A DNA stretch of 64,000 nucleotides from Cyanoderma ruficeps (Eukaryota; Chordata; Aves; Passeriformes; Timaliidae): positions 30,794,574-30,858,573 of the forward strand of contig VZDJ01007747.1 of NCBI GenBank assembly GCA_008694505.1, read 5' to 3'. The number at the start of each line of letters is the position of its first letter. The first letter of the stretch is position 1. Under the pieces are notes generated by a model. It had not been told where the DNA came from, searched no databases, and worked only from the letters and a program-made list of their open reading frames with translations. Below, piece by piece: positions 23,379 through 36,184 of this stretch. Made by a program: the position numbers and the translations under genes.

Positions 23379-26300
23379 CCCTTTTTGTTCTCAACTGTCT
23401 GCGCAAAACAGCAGCGCTGGGAAAGCTCCAGTAAATAATAACTGCACCTTATATTAAATGCCAAAGGAATGCAATTTCATTACATCAAGAAAAGCTATCC
23501 ATTAAAAGCTCAGCGTCATCTTGCTGAAACAATTTCATTAAGGTAAAGGACGGTAAATCACTTAATGTCACACGCATCCCCTCGGTGACCTAACAGAATC
23601 CATTTATCAGAGCAGCCCAGCTGCATGTTAATTCCACCCACCACGGCGGGGACCAGGGACAGACACCAGTTTTAGGGGTCTCCCTGCGTGTGTGCATGCC
23701 TGGAGCAGGTGGGAGGTGTTACGCCCGGGTATGCAGGGGATTTAGAGTAATTACCTCCTGGAATACATCTAGAAATACATGTAGAAATAACTGTGTCCCA
23801 AGCATTTACAGACCTGTCTACTTATCTCCTTTAGTTCTGCTTCAAATGAAAGTAGTGTTTCTGCAGTAAACCTTTAGTATATGGTTTCCTACAGACTGTG
23901 CTGTCTGCAATCATATGCAGATAGTAAGTTGTAATGAACCACTTGAATTCTAGACATAAAACTCAGCAATCCATCCCATACATTATTAATCCTGAAGTAT
24001 TAAGTTATGAAAAATTTAGATTAGTTTCTCTGAAGATGATTATTACCTTTTCAATTCAAAACATTGATATGGCACACCTAGCCCAATTAAAAATATCTGC
24101 TTAAATTAACAATCATGAAAATATAAAATCACACTTTCTCTACTGATAAAAGCTTTCCCTGTAAATACTGAATTGTCTTACGCATTTCAAGGCATGACTT
24201 GCAAAGCAAAGATGATAAAAAACCTCACTTTAAAAACTTCTCTAAGCTGGTAGCCTGTCAGTGTCAAAAAATATATATTAGTAAATGTGTGTGAACATTA
24301 CTAAAAAAACGAACAAAATACAAATGAACTCTACTCTTCTGTCTTCAATTATATATTAGCTAGCAGGGCTAATGATACTTTTACTAAAGCATTTTCTGTG
24401 ATTCTTCTGAATCTATGATAACATTCTACTTTATTAATAAACCATCACACCCAGTGCTGAATGCAATGTACCAACTTCTATAAAGTTGTTCTAGATTCAT
24501 CTGAATTACTACTACAAGGGAATAAAATATTGCCATAATTGTAACACTGCCTGTGTTTCTGTGCATTGAAAGCAAAATGCAAACTATCAGTTGCTGAATA
24601 TGATCTTTAATCATTTTGGTGCAATGTTACAACACCAGTGCTGCAGTGTTGGAAGATTTAGGTCTACTTTCTAAGGCTTCCTCAATTTTTAGTAATTGAG
24701 TAATTGAATTTTAATTTCATTTAACAATTAAGCTAATAACCCTTTTATTTTAAAGAGGTAAAATATATACACAGTACAATTCTCTAACCCCTAAAACAAT
24801 TTATCAAAGCTATTTAAATTACTACAATGGCATGAAATGTTACCCTTGATGCAATACAAAAGAGAAATTGTTTCCAGACAAATTGGGAAAATCTTTTAAT
24901 GCCATCAAATTTGCCTAATGCAGTCTGCAGGTTAATCTGTAAAAGGGTGAGCTGTATGTTTGCCCATATCTTATTATCCTTAGCTGTCAATGTATAAATC
25001 AGTGCTGACACAGCTTCTTCTAAATCATCCGTATTATACACAAAGGAAAATCTTTTAAAGTGGAGAAAGCACTTGAGCAAATCTTGTCCTACACAAACTG
25101 AAAAGCAGATTTCTTCCACTAGACTGGCAGCAGTTGTGGTGATCCTGAAAACTTTTGGACTTCTTCCTTTAATGAGTCACCATGATCACTACCTTAGTGA
25201 AGGGTGAGTTGTTTCCATTTAAACCTTCTTACCAGAAAGATTAAGATTAAAGCAGAAAGTGCTCCGTTTGCACTGAACTAACAAATTGGTTTCAGTTTGA
25301 GGAAAGGACGTTTGCAGATGGGAGAGGAAAAATATTCCCTAGTTTTAAAAAGTACTGTCTTTGAGAGATGCTACTCTATTTATGCATTAGATTATCTTCC
25401 ATCACTTACAACCATGATATAAAAATGATAAGACACACACCATGAAGAACAATTGTTGTGATATATATACCTGTATTTATTTTTTTAAGCTATGAAGGGG
25501 ACATGGCTTTGAAGACTGTGACTGGCTTGAATAGCAATTTATGGTAAAAGTAAAGGTTAAGGGTAAGGATACCTACACCATATATATGACCCAAAGAGAA
25601 CATTAGACAGTATTCCACAACCACTGTAACATTAGCTTATCCTTCTAACAGATATACTGAAGCAATGTGATTGTGTTTTTTGATAAAACTGGTTCTCAAT
25701 AGCAAGTACGTATTAAGCTATGACTTAAGGCACAAGCAAGGATACTAGAAATTAAAAAGTACAAATTTATCTAATTTTAAGTTATGTTCTATTGTTTAAG
25801 TATGACTTTATAAACCACACATAAAAATCTCCAATACCATAATGAAACCTTTCTCACCACTAAGCTATTGAGTATACCAATAACCCTAATTCGATCTCAG
25901 AAAGATTTTCTTTTTTCCCCCAAGAGCTGCTTTTCTTCTTTTCAAATTATTAGAACACTCCGAGAACTGAAGCTGACCAGACATGGATCAGCAACTCTGG
26001 CCCATTCTCATCCTTCCCCTCTCCCCAGTTTGTCTTTATAATCTTTCTGCCTGCTCCATCTCCATTTTGGGTCTTTTCTATGTGAGTCTTTTCTCCATGC
26101 TTTTGTGAAGTTGCTGTTCCTTTCTGCCTCCAACATTTCACAAAGCTTCAGCAGTCCCATTCCCACAAAGCTCGTAAGACACCAAACAACAGTTGTCATA
26201 TTCAAAATCCTTGCACCATCACAGAGAATTAATGGGATTTTGCACTCCCGTCTGCAGCATTACCTGAGTATTTTGTATATGAAGTAATCTAACTGAATTA

Positions 26301-29040
26301 ATCTACTACTGCTCAAAATGTCAATGTTTATGTGAGTTTAGCAATAAGAACTAATAATAAGCATTCAACTAATAATAAGCCTGCTTTAAAATGTTTTTTA
26401 TTTATTGCTCTTGTGTATACACCTTGTGTAAGATGTGCATACATCTTATGCTGTAGAAACCTGTTGCTAACTTATATTTTCTTCCCTTCTGGCATATGTT
26501 GTCTACCAGATAATGATAAATAAGTATCTTAAAATAAACTTTGTCATCCCACACTTAATGCCTAACAGAAGATGTTGCATACATTTAAAAAACTACTACC
26601 CTCATGCAGGAAAAATCTGTCATCTGACTCTTGACAGAGAAAAAACCTCCTTTACTCATTCCTAGAAAGTTGGAAGTTGGAACAATTCAAATTGTCTGCT
26701 TTACTCTCCTGTTCTTTACAGTTTAAGGACACTTTGTGGTCCTGTGTAAGAGTTACTTTTTTCAACAGAACTGAGTTATGTTTCCTATTTCTTACTTCTC
26801 AATTTCATTTTCAAGACAAATCAATAATTTCAGAGGAATTAGTTAAAAAAGATTAAAAAAAAGAAAAAAGCCAGAATTCATTCTGTCTTTTATCAAACTT
26901 CAAAGAACTGCTTGTTTCCCATGACTATTAACATTTATATCCAAGTAACCCATATTTGCTGAACAAACTATAAGTTTTAGAAACTAGAAGATTTATACTT
27001 CAATTGCTCAATCCTCTAAAAATGTGTAGCACTCTACTTGGTTAATCCCAGAATTATCTTACAGGAGGAAAAGAATATTAAAAAAAAGTAAAAATGAAAC
27101 AGAAGATTGTCTTTAAAAGATGAATGTATACAAAATGAAAGATTTATATGTTATGTGATTCAAAGATATTATCACATTAATAAGAAATAATGTTTTAAAA
27201 GAAAACAAAACTTTAAAAATAGTATTTATTTTTAACTATCAGTGAGAACAAGGGGGTTTTTTTCCCCAAAGGCCACAGAGTCACCAACCTGCTTGGCAAC
27301 AAGAGGCTTAGGAGGCACTAGAAACGTGTACCTATTCTTTCCTTCATGGCTTCAGAGTTATTTCTTATTGTAATAAAAATCTTAAGAATTCATAGAATAT
27401 AGTTCACTACACCCTGTGAAAATCCTTCTTTATGGAAACTTGAAATATAGGTGGCTGAATAGGCTAGCAGTCCAATTGATATTCCCAGTAAGAACAAGCA
27501 TGACAAATATTTAGTTCTAGATTGTTTAAGCATATCTTAGACAAGCAATGCATTTAGAACAGCACTTGTACTGTTACAACTCTATAGCATAGTACAACTA
27601 TACCTCCAATTGGTGTGGAATTTTATGCATGATCTGAGAAGAAATAAGTAATGAGAACATCTTCAGCAGGAATCTCTTTTTCAACTGCTAATAATTGAAA
27701 TTTTAAAAAGTCCAATCAGTCCCAAAAAAAGAGTAATACAAAATTCACTTATGTCTTTAGTGGTAGTGTTAAATATTTCACAATCAGCATAAAAGAGGCA
27801 TAAGGGCAACAGTAAGTAATATCAATCAAAGTTTTGGACAAAGCTTAGTGTAATGGGAAGGAGTTGGATGCGGGTGACTGCCTCCCTCTTCACTAATTCT
27901 TAATTTTCCCAGGAAATTTAATGTGTGAAGCTACTACATTGCTCTGCAGCCTTCATCCCTGACATGACAGCTACAGTCTCCCCCGCTTGCTGGGAAAAAA
28001 ATGGAACCAAATGAACACAAAGAAGAGAGTGGTTGAAAAAAGGCCAGGAGCATGACAAGAAAAACAGGGCAGATGATCCCAAGATCCTCACATGATGAGG
28101 GTCGTACCTCATACAATGAAAATGAGCCCTACTATTTTTGGTAATGTTTGAGGTTGCATGTATTTAGCATGACAATTCCACCATGATATTGGTATATTCT
28201 TTTCCATCCATACAGTATTGAGTACACAGAGAAAGAGAAAATTGGAATCTTATAAAATTTTACACACTTGAAATGGAAAAGTCATAAGGCCAAAATCTAC
28301 CCAAAGGAAGAGGATAGCACTATTCTTTCAGTGGTGCCTTACATTTCTTAGTAACTCAGTTATTTTTCTTCCCAATTCAACCAGCTTCAAAAATAACCCC
28401 ATTCAAGTTTACAATCTGGGCACCTAAAGCATTTTCTTACTATCTTAAATACAAAAAAATTTCCTGAGTTTGGGAAAATTTATAGAATCTTTCACATCCA
28501 CTGTGAGTACTCTATCAGCAGGGAGGGTTATGAAACGTTCATTAACATGTATATTAGAAAATCTGTGTTTATTTTTCCATTTATATGATAATGTCTGTTT
28601 ATTTTTTTTAAAAAGTGGGTGCCACTGTGTACTCTGAAGAATCTAATGTCTTGGTAAATACTTTTCTCCCTGAAAAATTAGCAAGTTAGGGGTAACTTCC
28701 AGAATTATATTTCCAGAATTTCACCCTAATTTCTCTCAAGTCCCAAATCAATAGCTATAGTGCATACAGTGTATTATTACTCTTTAAGTCATTCAAGAAT
28801 ACTTCTTTGAATAGAAAAATTGAGACTTTGACACACGGCAGTTATTTTGTTTTTCTACATTTGAACTGCCAAAATAATGGATACTGGGTTTCTAGTCTGG
28901 AGAACTACTACAACATAAGCTTCCCTCATTTTTTGGCACTTTTACTGAAGAACTTAATACTTTACAAACAACCAGGTTGCATTGGTGAGAGTGAAGCCAG
29001 GGACACTCTGGCATTTTTGAAATTACTTCTGAGTTTGTGA

Positions 29041-29290
29041 GATGGCACCTGGTGTGGCCTCCCCAGTAGAAGACAGAGTCCAAACAGGGCCACCAAGATG
29101 AGAGGATTGAAGGAGGTGACATTTGGGGATGGTCTGCAAGAACTGCATTTGTTTGGCCTTCAGAGAGAGGGGAAGGGGGGATCTTATTGCTGCCTACAAC
29201 TGCTTCAGGTGAGAGTACAGACAGAGCCAAACTCTTCCCCGTTATTAGATGAAAGGCACAACAAATGGGAAACTGGGTAATTCCAATTAG
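29041..29290 (+). mobile_element. CR1 LINE fragment, diverged
   Basis: Diverged CR1 sequence in plus orientation. Recognisable segments include a CTCCCCAGTAGAAGACA-like stretch, AGTCCAAACAGGGCCACCAAGA, and GGGGGATCTTATTGCTGCC followed by GAGCCAAACTCTTC. These match, in order, the region upstream of the CR1 3' end. Both ends are eroded and no reading frame survives. Confidence 0.8.
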
Positions 29291-29888
29291 ATGTAAATTA
29301 CATTTCTGAGGCCTAAATGTTTCTCAGGGTTTGTTATTCTTTTTACAAGAAGGGTGTGGCAGGTTGCCAGTGTTGTCAATTCTCATAATGTCTTGCCCAT
29401 TTTGCTTTTTATCTTTTACAGAATCCATACGGTGAGCATTAAGATGTTTAGAAAGAAAACACCATGGATGCATTTTAAGGAAACTAGACAACTTCTTCTG
29501 CAAAACATCAAGAGGCCTCTAGAGCTAACATACTTCAGGAGGTTATAGTGGTATTATCTACCTTGAAGGAAGCAGTTTCCTTCAGATTATCTGAGTTAAC
29601 ACCTCATTCCCTTTGCTCTGCAAAGACTAAGAAGTGTATAATAAGATGTTTTCCAAAATATTCAACCTCCTGATTCAGAAGGAAAGTATTTGGTGGAAAT
29701 GAGAGAATGGTGAGTCTCCATTCAGGAATATAAAATACTTTATCAGGTCAAATTCTGTGAAATTTGTTAACCACTTTTAAAACAGCTTAATAGAGCTACT
29801 GTTCTGGATGGCCATCAATCATTTCATGTTTAAAAAAAAAGGCTCAGTAATTTAAACTGAAACTGATGTAATTACTGTAGTTACACAT

Positions 29889-29908
29889 TATATATATAAT
29901 ATATATAT
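29889..29908. repeat. AT-dinucleotide stretch
   Basis: Two TATATATA blocks separated by a single phase slip. Confidence 0.85.
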
Positions 29909-30120
29909 AGTGCAATATGGTCTTATGGTTCTTTTCTCTTTGTACCTTCATCTATCTCATAGATGAGTTTGGAAGATACACATCTTTAACATGCTCAGCT
30001 ACTGGCCTATTTCGAGAACAAATGCCCAAAACTAGAATAAATATGGAATTCTGTTTATGACAATTCTTAGTGAGTATATACAAGTATTTGTTTCCTGGAC
30101 CTTAGGTTGATCACCTTCAT

Positions 30121-30455
30121 AGGTTCATAGAATCATGTAGGTTGGAAAAGACCTCTATGATCATGGAGTTCAACTGTAAACCCGATACTGCCAAATCCAC
30201 TGGTTGATCATGTCTCTCAGTGCCACATCTACACGTTCTTGAATACCTCCAGTTTATGGTGACTCAATCTCTTCCCAAAGGCAGCTGTTCCAAAGCTTAA
30301 AAAAAAAAAATGGTGAAGAATTTGTTCCTCATATCCAATCTAAACTTCCCCTGGTGCCACCCTAGGACATTTTCTCTTACCCTCTCACTCGTTACTTGGC
30401 AAAGAGACTGACACACACCTGGCTGCAACCTCCTGACAGATAGTTCAATTCCTGT
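30121..30455 (-). mobile_element. CR1 LINE 3' fragment
   Basis: CR1 3' end in minus orientation. It starts at the reverse complement of the terminal repeat (TCATAGAATCATGTAGGTTGG, then AAAGACCTCTATGATCATGG) and continues through CAATCTAAACTTCCCCTGG to AACCTCCTGACAGATAGTT. It is 5' truncated and interrupted by an A-rich run near 30299-30310. It has the same orientation as SLIT2. Confidence 0.88.
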
Positions 30456-30793
30456 TTGAAGAGTGACACCTCCTATACCTATCACTTATCAATTGTCTCC
30501 TTAATTTTCTTGAGCAATGAAATACAACTTGTAAAATTCTTGCTGTATCTTTCTTCTCTAAGTAATGACCAAGGCTAGAGGGAAGGCTGGGGTTTGTCTC
30601 TCCTCACCAAAGACTCTGGAAAGGCACAACAGCCTGATCTAGTTCCATAAATGGTGTGCTAGAATCCACCCAACTCACCCCATGAACTCATTGCTCATTC
30701 TGCAGAGTGATTTTAGATGGATCATGAAATTTTCAGATTAGGGGTTTGAGAGCTTTTTTTTATCCTTTTCCTTTTTCTTTTTCTTCCCCCACT

Positions 30794-30810
30794 CCCCCCC
30801 CCCCCGCCCC
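30794..30810 (+). repeat. Poly-C run (C12 then GCCCC)
   Basis: C12, a G, C4, followed by GGG. On the minus strand this gives long G runs. Confidence 0.95.
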
Positions 30811-32596
30811 GGGACAACTAATGAAGGGATATCTGTAGTATTTATCCTATCATAATACAAAATATGCCACAAATATGATTTGGAATTTGTGACAATGCTA
30901 TAGTGTTTATGATTTTATTTTTTAATTCTCTCCTGAAAAGAGAAACACTTTAAAGGGCAGATCTACTGTTTCATGCAAGTTTCAGATATAATTCACGATC
31001 CTTAGCTTAAAAATGAATACTAAGATGAAAAAAATATCTCAGCTAAAGATTAGCATCCTAATGCAGTTTTTAGTGGGAATTTTCTTACAATATAGAAGTA
31101 AACCTATATTCTAAACTACTGGTTTGCCACTAGAATATTTTCAATGATGCTGCTATTTTTACTACCAAAGTTCCTTTCTGTGGCTGTATGAATTTTCAAA
31201 TGCAAACGATCATGCAGAAAAATGCAAGCTCCTGGTAGCCAAACCTTTTTTTGACTATGTATAGTGATGGGACTAGTTCTGAATAAAACCTCATAATCTG
31301 TCAATTAAACAAAGTAACAAAGCTACTTTGAGAATCACAAGAAATTGCATGTTTTGGAACACAATAGAGTTGAACATAACAATTTTTTTCCACTGAGGTA
31401 TGATAGAATTTCACTGCAGGGAAGAACTGTAGTAGGCTGAATTCTTGGGTGTTCTGCTAAATCTTCAAAAAGACATTTTCCTCACCAATTTGTGTGCAGT
31501 GCTGCAGGCAGCAGAATGAAGTGGATTCCATCACAGGCAGACAGAAAATTGAAGGGCTTCCTGTCCCATCCTCTCCTGCTGAGGATACATCACAACCCTC
31601 CCTTCACAATCACAGAGTACTCCTGTTTTCAAAGCAGCACAACTAGAAAGTTTGTTGTTCTATTTTAGCACCAGCAACTTCAGTGAATAAAAATTATTTC
31701 AGCCGTAATTACATGAAAATCTCCTATAACCTTGTATTTCCCTATATTTATTGATGCCACACAAGATAGCAATCATATTTTTTCACAGTTGCATCATGCT
31801 GGAAGCTCCATAGACTTTCTGAAACCCACTATTGTTTGTCATCTGTCTTTGTTGGTTGTTCATAAGTGATGAGTCCTTAGCTTACAGCAGGGGTTATGGC
31901 TTTTGAGAGCATGACCTATTGTTTCCTACTACAGAAGTTTATCACAGTCTTCAGGTTGTTTGGCTTGTTCAATTCACTTAACTGACTTACCATTCTGGAC
32001 AGAAAGTCAAAAAGTCACTGCTTTGCTTTGTCTTGAAACTCACATATTTCACATTTAGAAACCACAAGATTTCAAAACCCGCCCATGAACTTCAAAGTCA
32101 CTATCTCCAGGAAAGTACCTTTCTTTCAGAAAAGACAACAGAAGAAAACTGAGCCAGAAAAACAATCACACAAATTTAAAAAAAATATGCGAGCAAAACT
32201 AGTTAATAGCATGATTTCTCTTGCTTTTATGCAAGCAAACAAAAGATGAACTTTTAAAACCAAAGCAAAATGGTTTTTTCCACATGAAACCACAAAATGG
32301 TTCAAATTGCCTGACCACAAAATAGTTCAAATATTAAACTCTAGTTTCATAAACTAATAGTTATAATGCCATGTTGTCTTCAACTCTATTTCAATGTTTT
32401 ACATTTCTATAAGGCAACTTGAGGATGTTTAAGATATGTTAAAGTATTTTGCCAAAGTAAACGATAAATATCAGTTTTATGCAGATATTCCTTAAGAAGC
32501 TATAACAGTTCTTAGAAAAGATACCTCATACAAAAAAAGAGCACTGTGTCAACAAAGCATTATCATCAGAATATATGGAAGAAAGAAAATACTTAC

Positions 32597-32668
32597 AGAT
32601 TTTTTATGTCTACTGCTCCTCGGAATGCCTTCCTTGGTATTGCTTGAATCTGATTTTCACTAAGATCA
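32597..32668 (-). CDS. SLIT2: SLIT2 exon encoding LRR4 of domain 1
   Basis: This 72-nt exon encodes one 24-residue leucine-rich repeat, the usual unit of SLIT LRR domains. The leading T completes a Leu codon from the previous exon. It then reads [15 protein letters not shown] followed by RGAVDIKN, and the trailing CT starts a Leu codon finished by the next exon. LxLSxNxI and AFxG are standard LRR consensus positions. The acceptor is strong, with a T-rich run ending in cttag, and the donor is gtaagtatt. Phase is 2 on both sides, so loss of this exon alone would keep the frame and delete one repeat. It is the most upstream exon visible; the LRR3 exon is not found in the remaining 31 kb. Family residue numbers are roughly 128-151 by recall of human SLIT2. 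Confidence 0.95.
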
Positions 32669-34720
32669 CTAAGAAAAAAAATAAATTAAATGTAAAAATT
32701 CTGTATATATTCATTTAGTTTTGCGTGTAACAAAAAAAATCCAGCTATTATGGTTCAGTCAGTATTTCCAATGAAGCTTATTTTATTACGTTAACTGGTT
32801 TGTAATTAAAGAAAAGAAATAGCAATAATATTCAAAACATTTTATCTGTGTCACACTAAGTAGTTCCTTTTGAAAACAGCAACACATGGCAAAAAATAAA
32901 ATAAAAAGCAGAAGTGTTTTCACTTTTAAACCATTCCAAATCTACATTGGATAGTATGTTCAGCTTTATATAAGGAAGACTGAAATCCAGCAAAAAGAAC
33001 AAATACTCAGCTATTGAGAAACAATGATGAAGCTGAGTAATATCTGAGATCAATATGTTTCTGATTTTTGTTTCAGTATTGAGCATCATATATTTTAAAA
33101 GAAGGAATTAAAATACATTCTACAGCAGATATCTAATATTCCTCCCCAAAATCCCTGTATGACCAGCTGTACCACATTATCTGAAATTATTATCCTTTAC
33201 GAAAGAGAAATATCATTAAAATGCTTTTAAAATTATTGTCCAGTAGTGGGTTTTTTTGCTATCAGTATGAATAAACAGCCCTTTATTTGTTCTGGAATCC
33301 AGAAACATTTTTGTCCTTCACAGGTCAATACTGGAAATAACATCTAGAGAACAGAAGAGAGCAGCAGAGGAGACAGAGAAAATAAAAGAAAAAAAACAAA
33401 AGCAAGCTACGATCCAGAACCTTCCATTTATGCTATGTACTGTTAATAATAATGCAGTAATGCAGTGAGATGACCAATACATTAAAGTCTTTATAGCTGT
33501 ATCTATACCACATGCAATCTGGAGATTTCACCTCAGAAAATATTTTTCTACCGTGGACAAAATACACCTATCACACATGGCACATCAATATTTGAAGTCT
33601 TGCAAGGGGACCCATGTACCCTGCTGTATTAAAATTATGAAATCAGATCTTCATTTGGAAGCCTTCCAAGATGCACACATCTGTACACAATACGGGGAAC
33701 AAAATTACATGAAGAAGCTTTCTTGAGCATGTGAATAAAAATGTACAAATAAATCAGATGCATACAGGTGTTTCTGCAGAGGGATTTTAAGTCCATTTGC
33801 ACAGAAGTTTTCTTGTGGTTAACTAGATTTCATTTTGCTAAAAGCAATCTAGGGTCTTCACTCTAAAAGCACACCAAATGCAATCCAGCTCCTAACAGAA
33901 GTTTCTCTATCTTCAGCTTTAGTAACATCTTTAGAGGACCTTTTTCAGAGAGAATTTTTAGAGAAACATTGCAAAACTCTGCACAGAAATAAGAGATCTG
34001 GCTCACAGTAAGTGAAAAAGCAAGAATCATTTAGCTGATTAGACATAAAAAGTCATGCTTTTGATATATTCTTTCTCTAAAGCATAATCTAGCATGAGCT
34101 CATATTTACAGTTCTGAGCAATCACTCCTGAAGATCCCTTTCAGATTTATGAACTTGCAAAAAATAATTTGAGGATGTTCTAAAACCCCATGCTACCCAA
34201 CTTTAACAAAATTTATATCAACGTAATTATTTTGAAAATAATTCCACATACATTGACAGTAATTTTGGTTTATCCAATTCATTGTTAATTTATGGAAAAT
34301 CACTTTCTATTTACTAAATCTTTCATAGTTCATGCATCTAATTGCACTGCAATATCTTGCAAAGTATACTTAAAACTAGACCCAATTTTAGTATTATTAA
34401 TCGTGTGTGAAAAAGGAGAATTTGTGAGCTGTGATTTAATTTTCAAGCCACCAAAGTAATCTGGAAGTGGGATATGACTGCACTGCTCTGACAATAAATT
34501 CAGTGGCAATGAATGAAAAAGCAGCCTTCAGCATTTGTTACGGTAACATGATTTAACAGCCTACTTCCTTGGAAAAAAAATTCCCTTATAAGCATAAACG
34601 CAAATATCTATATTTACACTTCTGTTTAATTGCCTAATACATTTTACCTATATAAAAATTGTGTGTGAAGTGGCTAAGCTAGCAGTAGTGATTTGCATCA
34701 TGATCAATGATTAGTTTATA

Positions 34721-34746
34721 ACACAGATATATGTATATATCTGTGT
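34721..34746. repeat. 11-bp palindrome with 4-nt spacer
   Basis: ACACAGATATA and its exact reverse complement flank TGTA. A perfect octamer motif ATTTGCAT lies 30 bp away at 34691-34698. Confidence 0.9.
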
Positions 34747-36125
34747 AAGCCACTGCCGTGCTCATAAATATATACTACGGGAGATAACGGGCAATGGTGC
34801 ATTAAGCTTTTCATGGCATTTGATAGAGTATCATCATTCATCGTTCTATATAATTTAAAAAAGTGAAAGATGAACAATACTGAGGCCAAATGTAAATTAT
34901 TTTAAATAATGTAACAGAAAATTTCAATGGTCAAAGTCTTTGTTTCCATGGGAAATTTTGGCACAAATGCAAGGACTTAACAAGTGACAGCTACTGTTCA
35001 GCTACTGCAGGTTCCTCAAAAGACAATCCACTGAGGCTGTCTGTGTGCACAGGTACGTCTGTGTGTATGCAAATGCAAAAGACAGCAGACTAACTAATTG
35101 CATGCTAAATTTACTGCTGGGTCGGCACAGTCAACACCATTTCTGTGTAGCACAAGCTCAAGTAGACTGAAGTATAGTGTTCCCTGGTAATTTTAGCTAA
35201 TTTCAAATGTAAACTACTTGACTGCAAAGGTTCCCAGCCTTGCTGAACAAGGCATTGTTTAAAGCATACATTGAAACATGGAGAGCTAAGTAAGGTTGGC
35301 AAATGTTGTTTTCCAAAAGTAATTTTTTTGCAATGCATCAGCTGGTTTGGGAAAGTTGGACCTGTTTCTGTAACAAAAGTGGAAGTTCATTTCTACACTG
35401 CTAAATTCTACTTCTCATAAAAAATATGATTTTCCTTACAGCAGGAAAATTTTAGTAATTATTTATTGACTGCTTCAAGTTTTCATCTGCTCAGTGTAAA
35501 AAGTTTTCCTTACAAAAACCTGGAGGGGCTTAAACAAACATTCAGCTTTTTCTTCTTGCATAAATTACACCTACATTTCACAACTCAGAAGCTGTGTGTG
35601 GTCTTTTTTATTGATCTTTGAACCCATTCCACCATAATTCTTAGACTTCTCAAAAAAAAAAAAAAAGACCACAGGCAGCACAAGGTGCATTGTGACTTTG
35701 AAGGGAAATGGGGCAAAAATCTATTTTGTAGATAAAAGCAGCCAATTTTGTATGCCATTGCATTACATTGATTTGACTTTACAATTTATATTCTGTTGTG
35801 AAGAAAGGTGCAAAACTCCTTTTCAGCCTGATGGTCATTGTATTGCTGCATGTATAACTATGTGGATGTCATCTTCCATTTCAAAAATAGGCAATCTTTG
35901 AAAAAAAGCTCTATGATGGCAAGAGATACCCCTAAAATGAAAGAATCTCTAAGTATTTCAATAATATTTAAGCCAAGATACAACAAAACGTCCTACTTTT
36001 ATAAGAAGAGATCTGTATTTTTCTAAAAAACCGGCATGAACCTGGTTCATATTAGAAAGCGTCAATCTGACCAAGACATTTTCATTGAAACAACTTATTC
36101 TCTATTAATATTACAGCCCAGATAT

Positions 36126-36184
36126 CCAGAGGTATTCTGGATTTTAATGTAAGGTTAAAAAATTTAAATCCAGAATACCTCTGG
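36126..36184. repeat. Perfect 19-bp inverted repeat with 21-nt loop
   Basis: The left arm CCAGAGGTATTCTGGATTT at 36126-36144 is the exact reverse complement of the right arm at 36166-36184. The 21-nt AT-rich loop would let either strand fold into a stem-loop of 59 nt. Confidence 0.95.

Larger units (their letters stand above)
23202..32596 (-). other. SLIT2: SLIT2 intron between LRR4 and LRR5 exons
   Basis: This 9.4-kb GT-AG intron holds a GC-rich patch beside its acceptor (23219-23378), two CR1 fragments in opposite orientation (29041-29290 and 30121-30455), an AT dinucleotide stretch near 29889-29908 and a C12 run at 30794-30805. The remainder shows nothing recognisable. Confidence 0.85.

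Noticed and set aside
23126..23464. 112-codon minus-strand open frame containing LRR5 residues
   Set aside because: It has the right frame at its 3' end but reads through the intron upstream of the acceptor at 23201. The N-terminal part is translated GC-rich intron.
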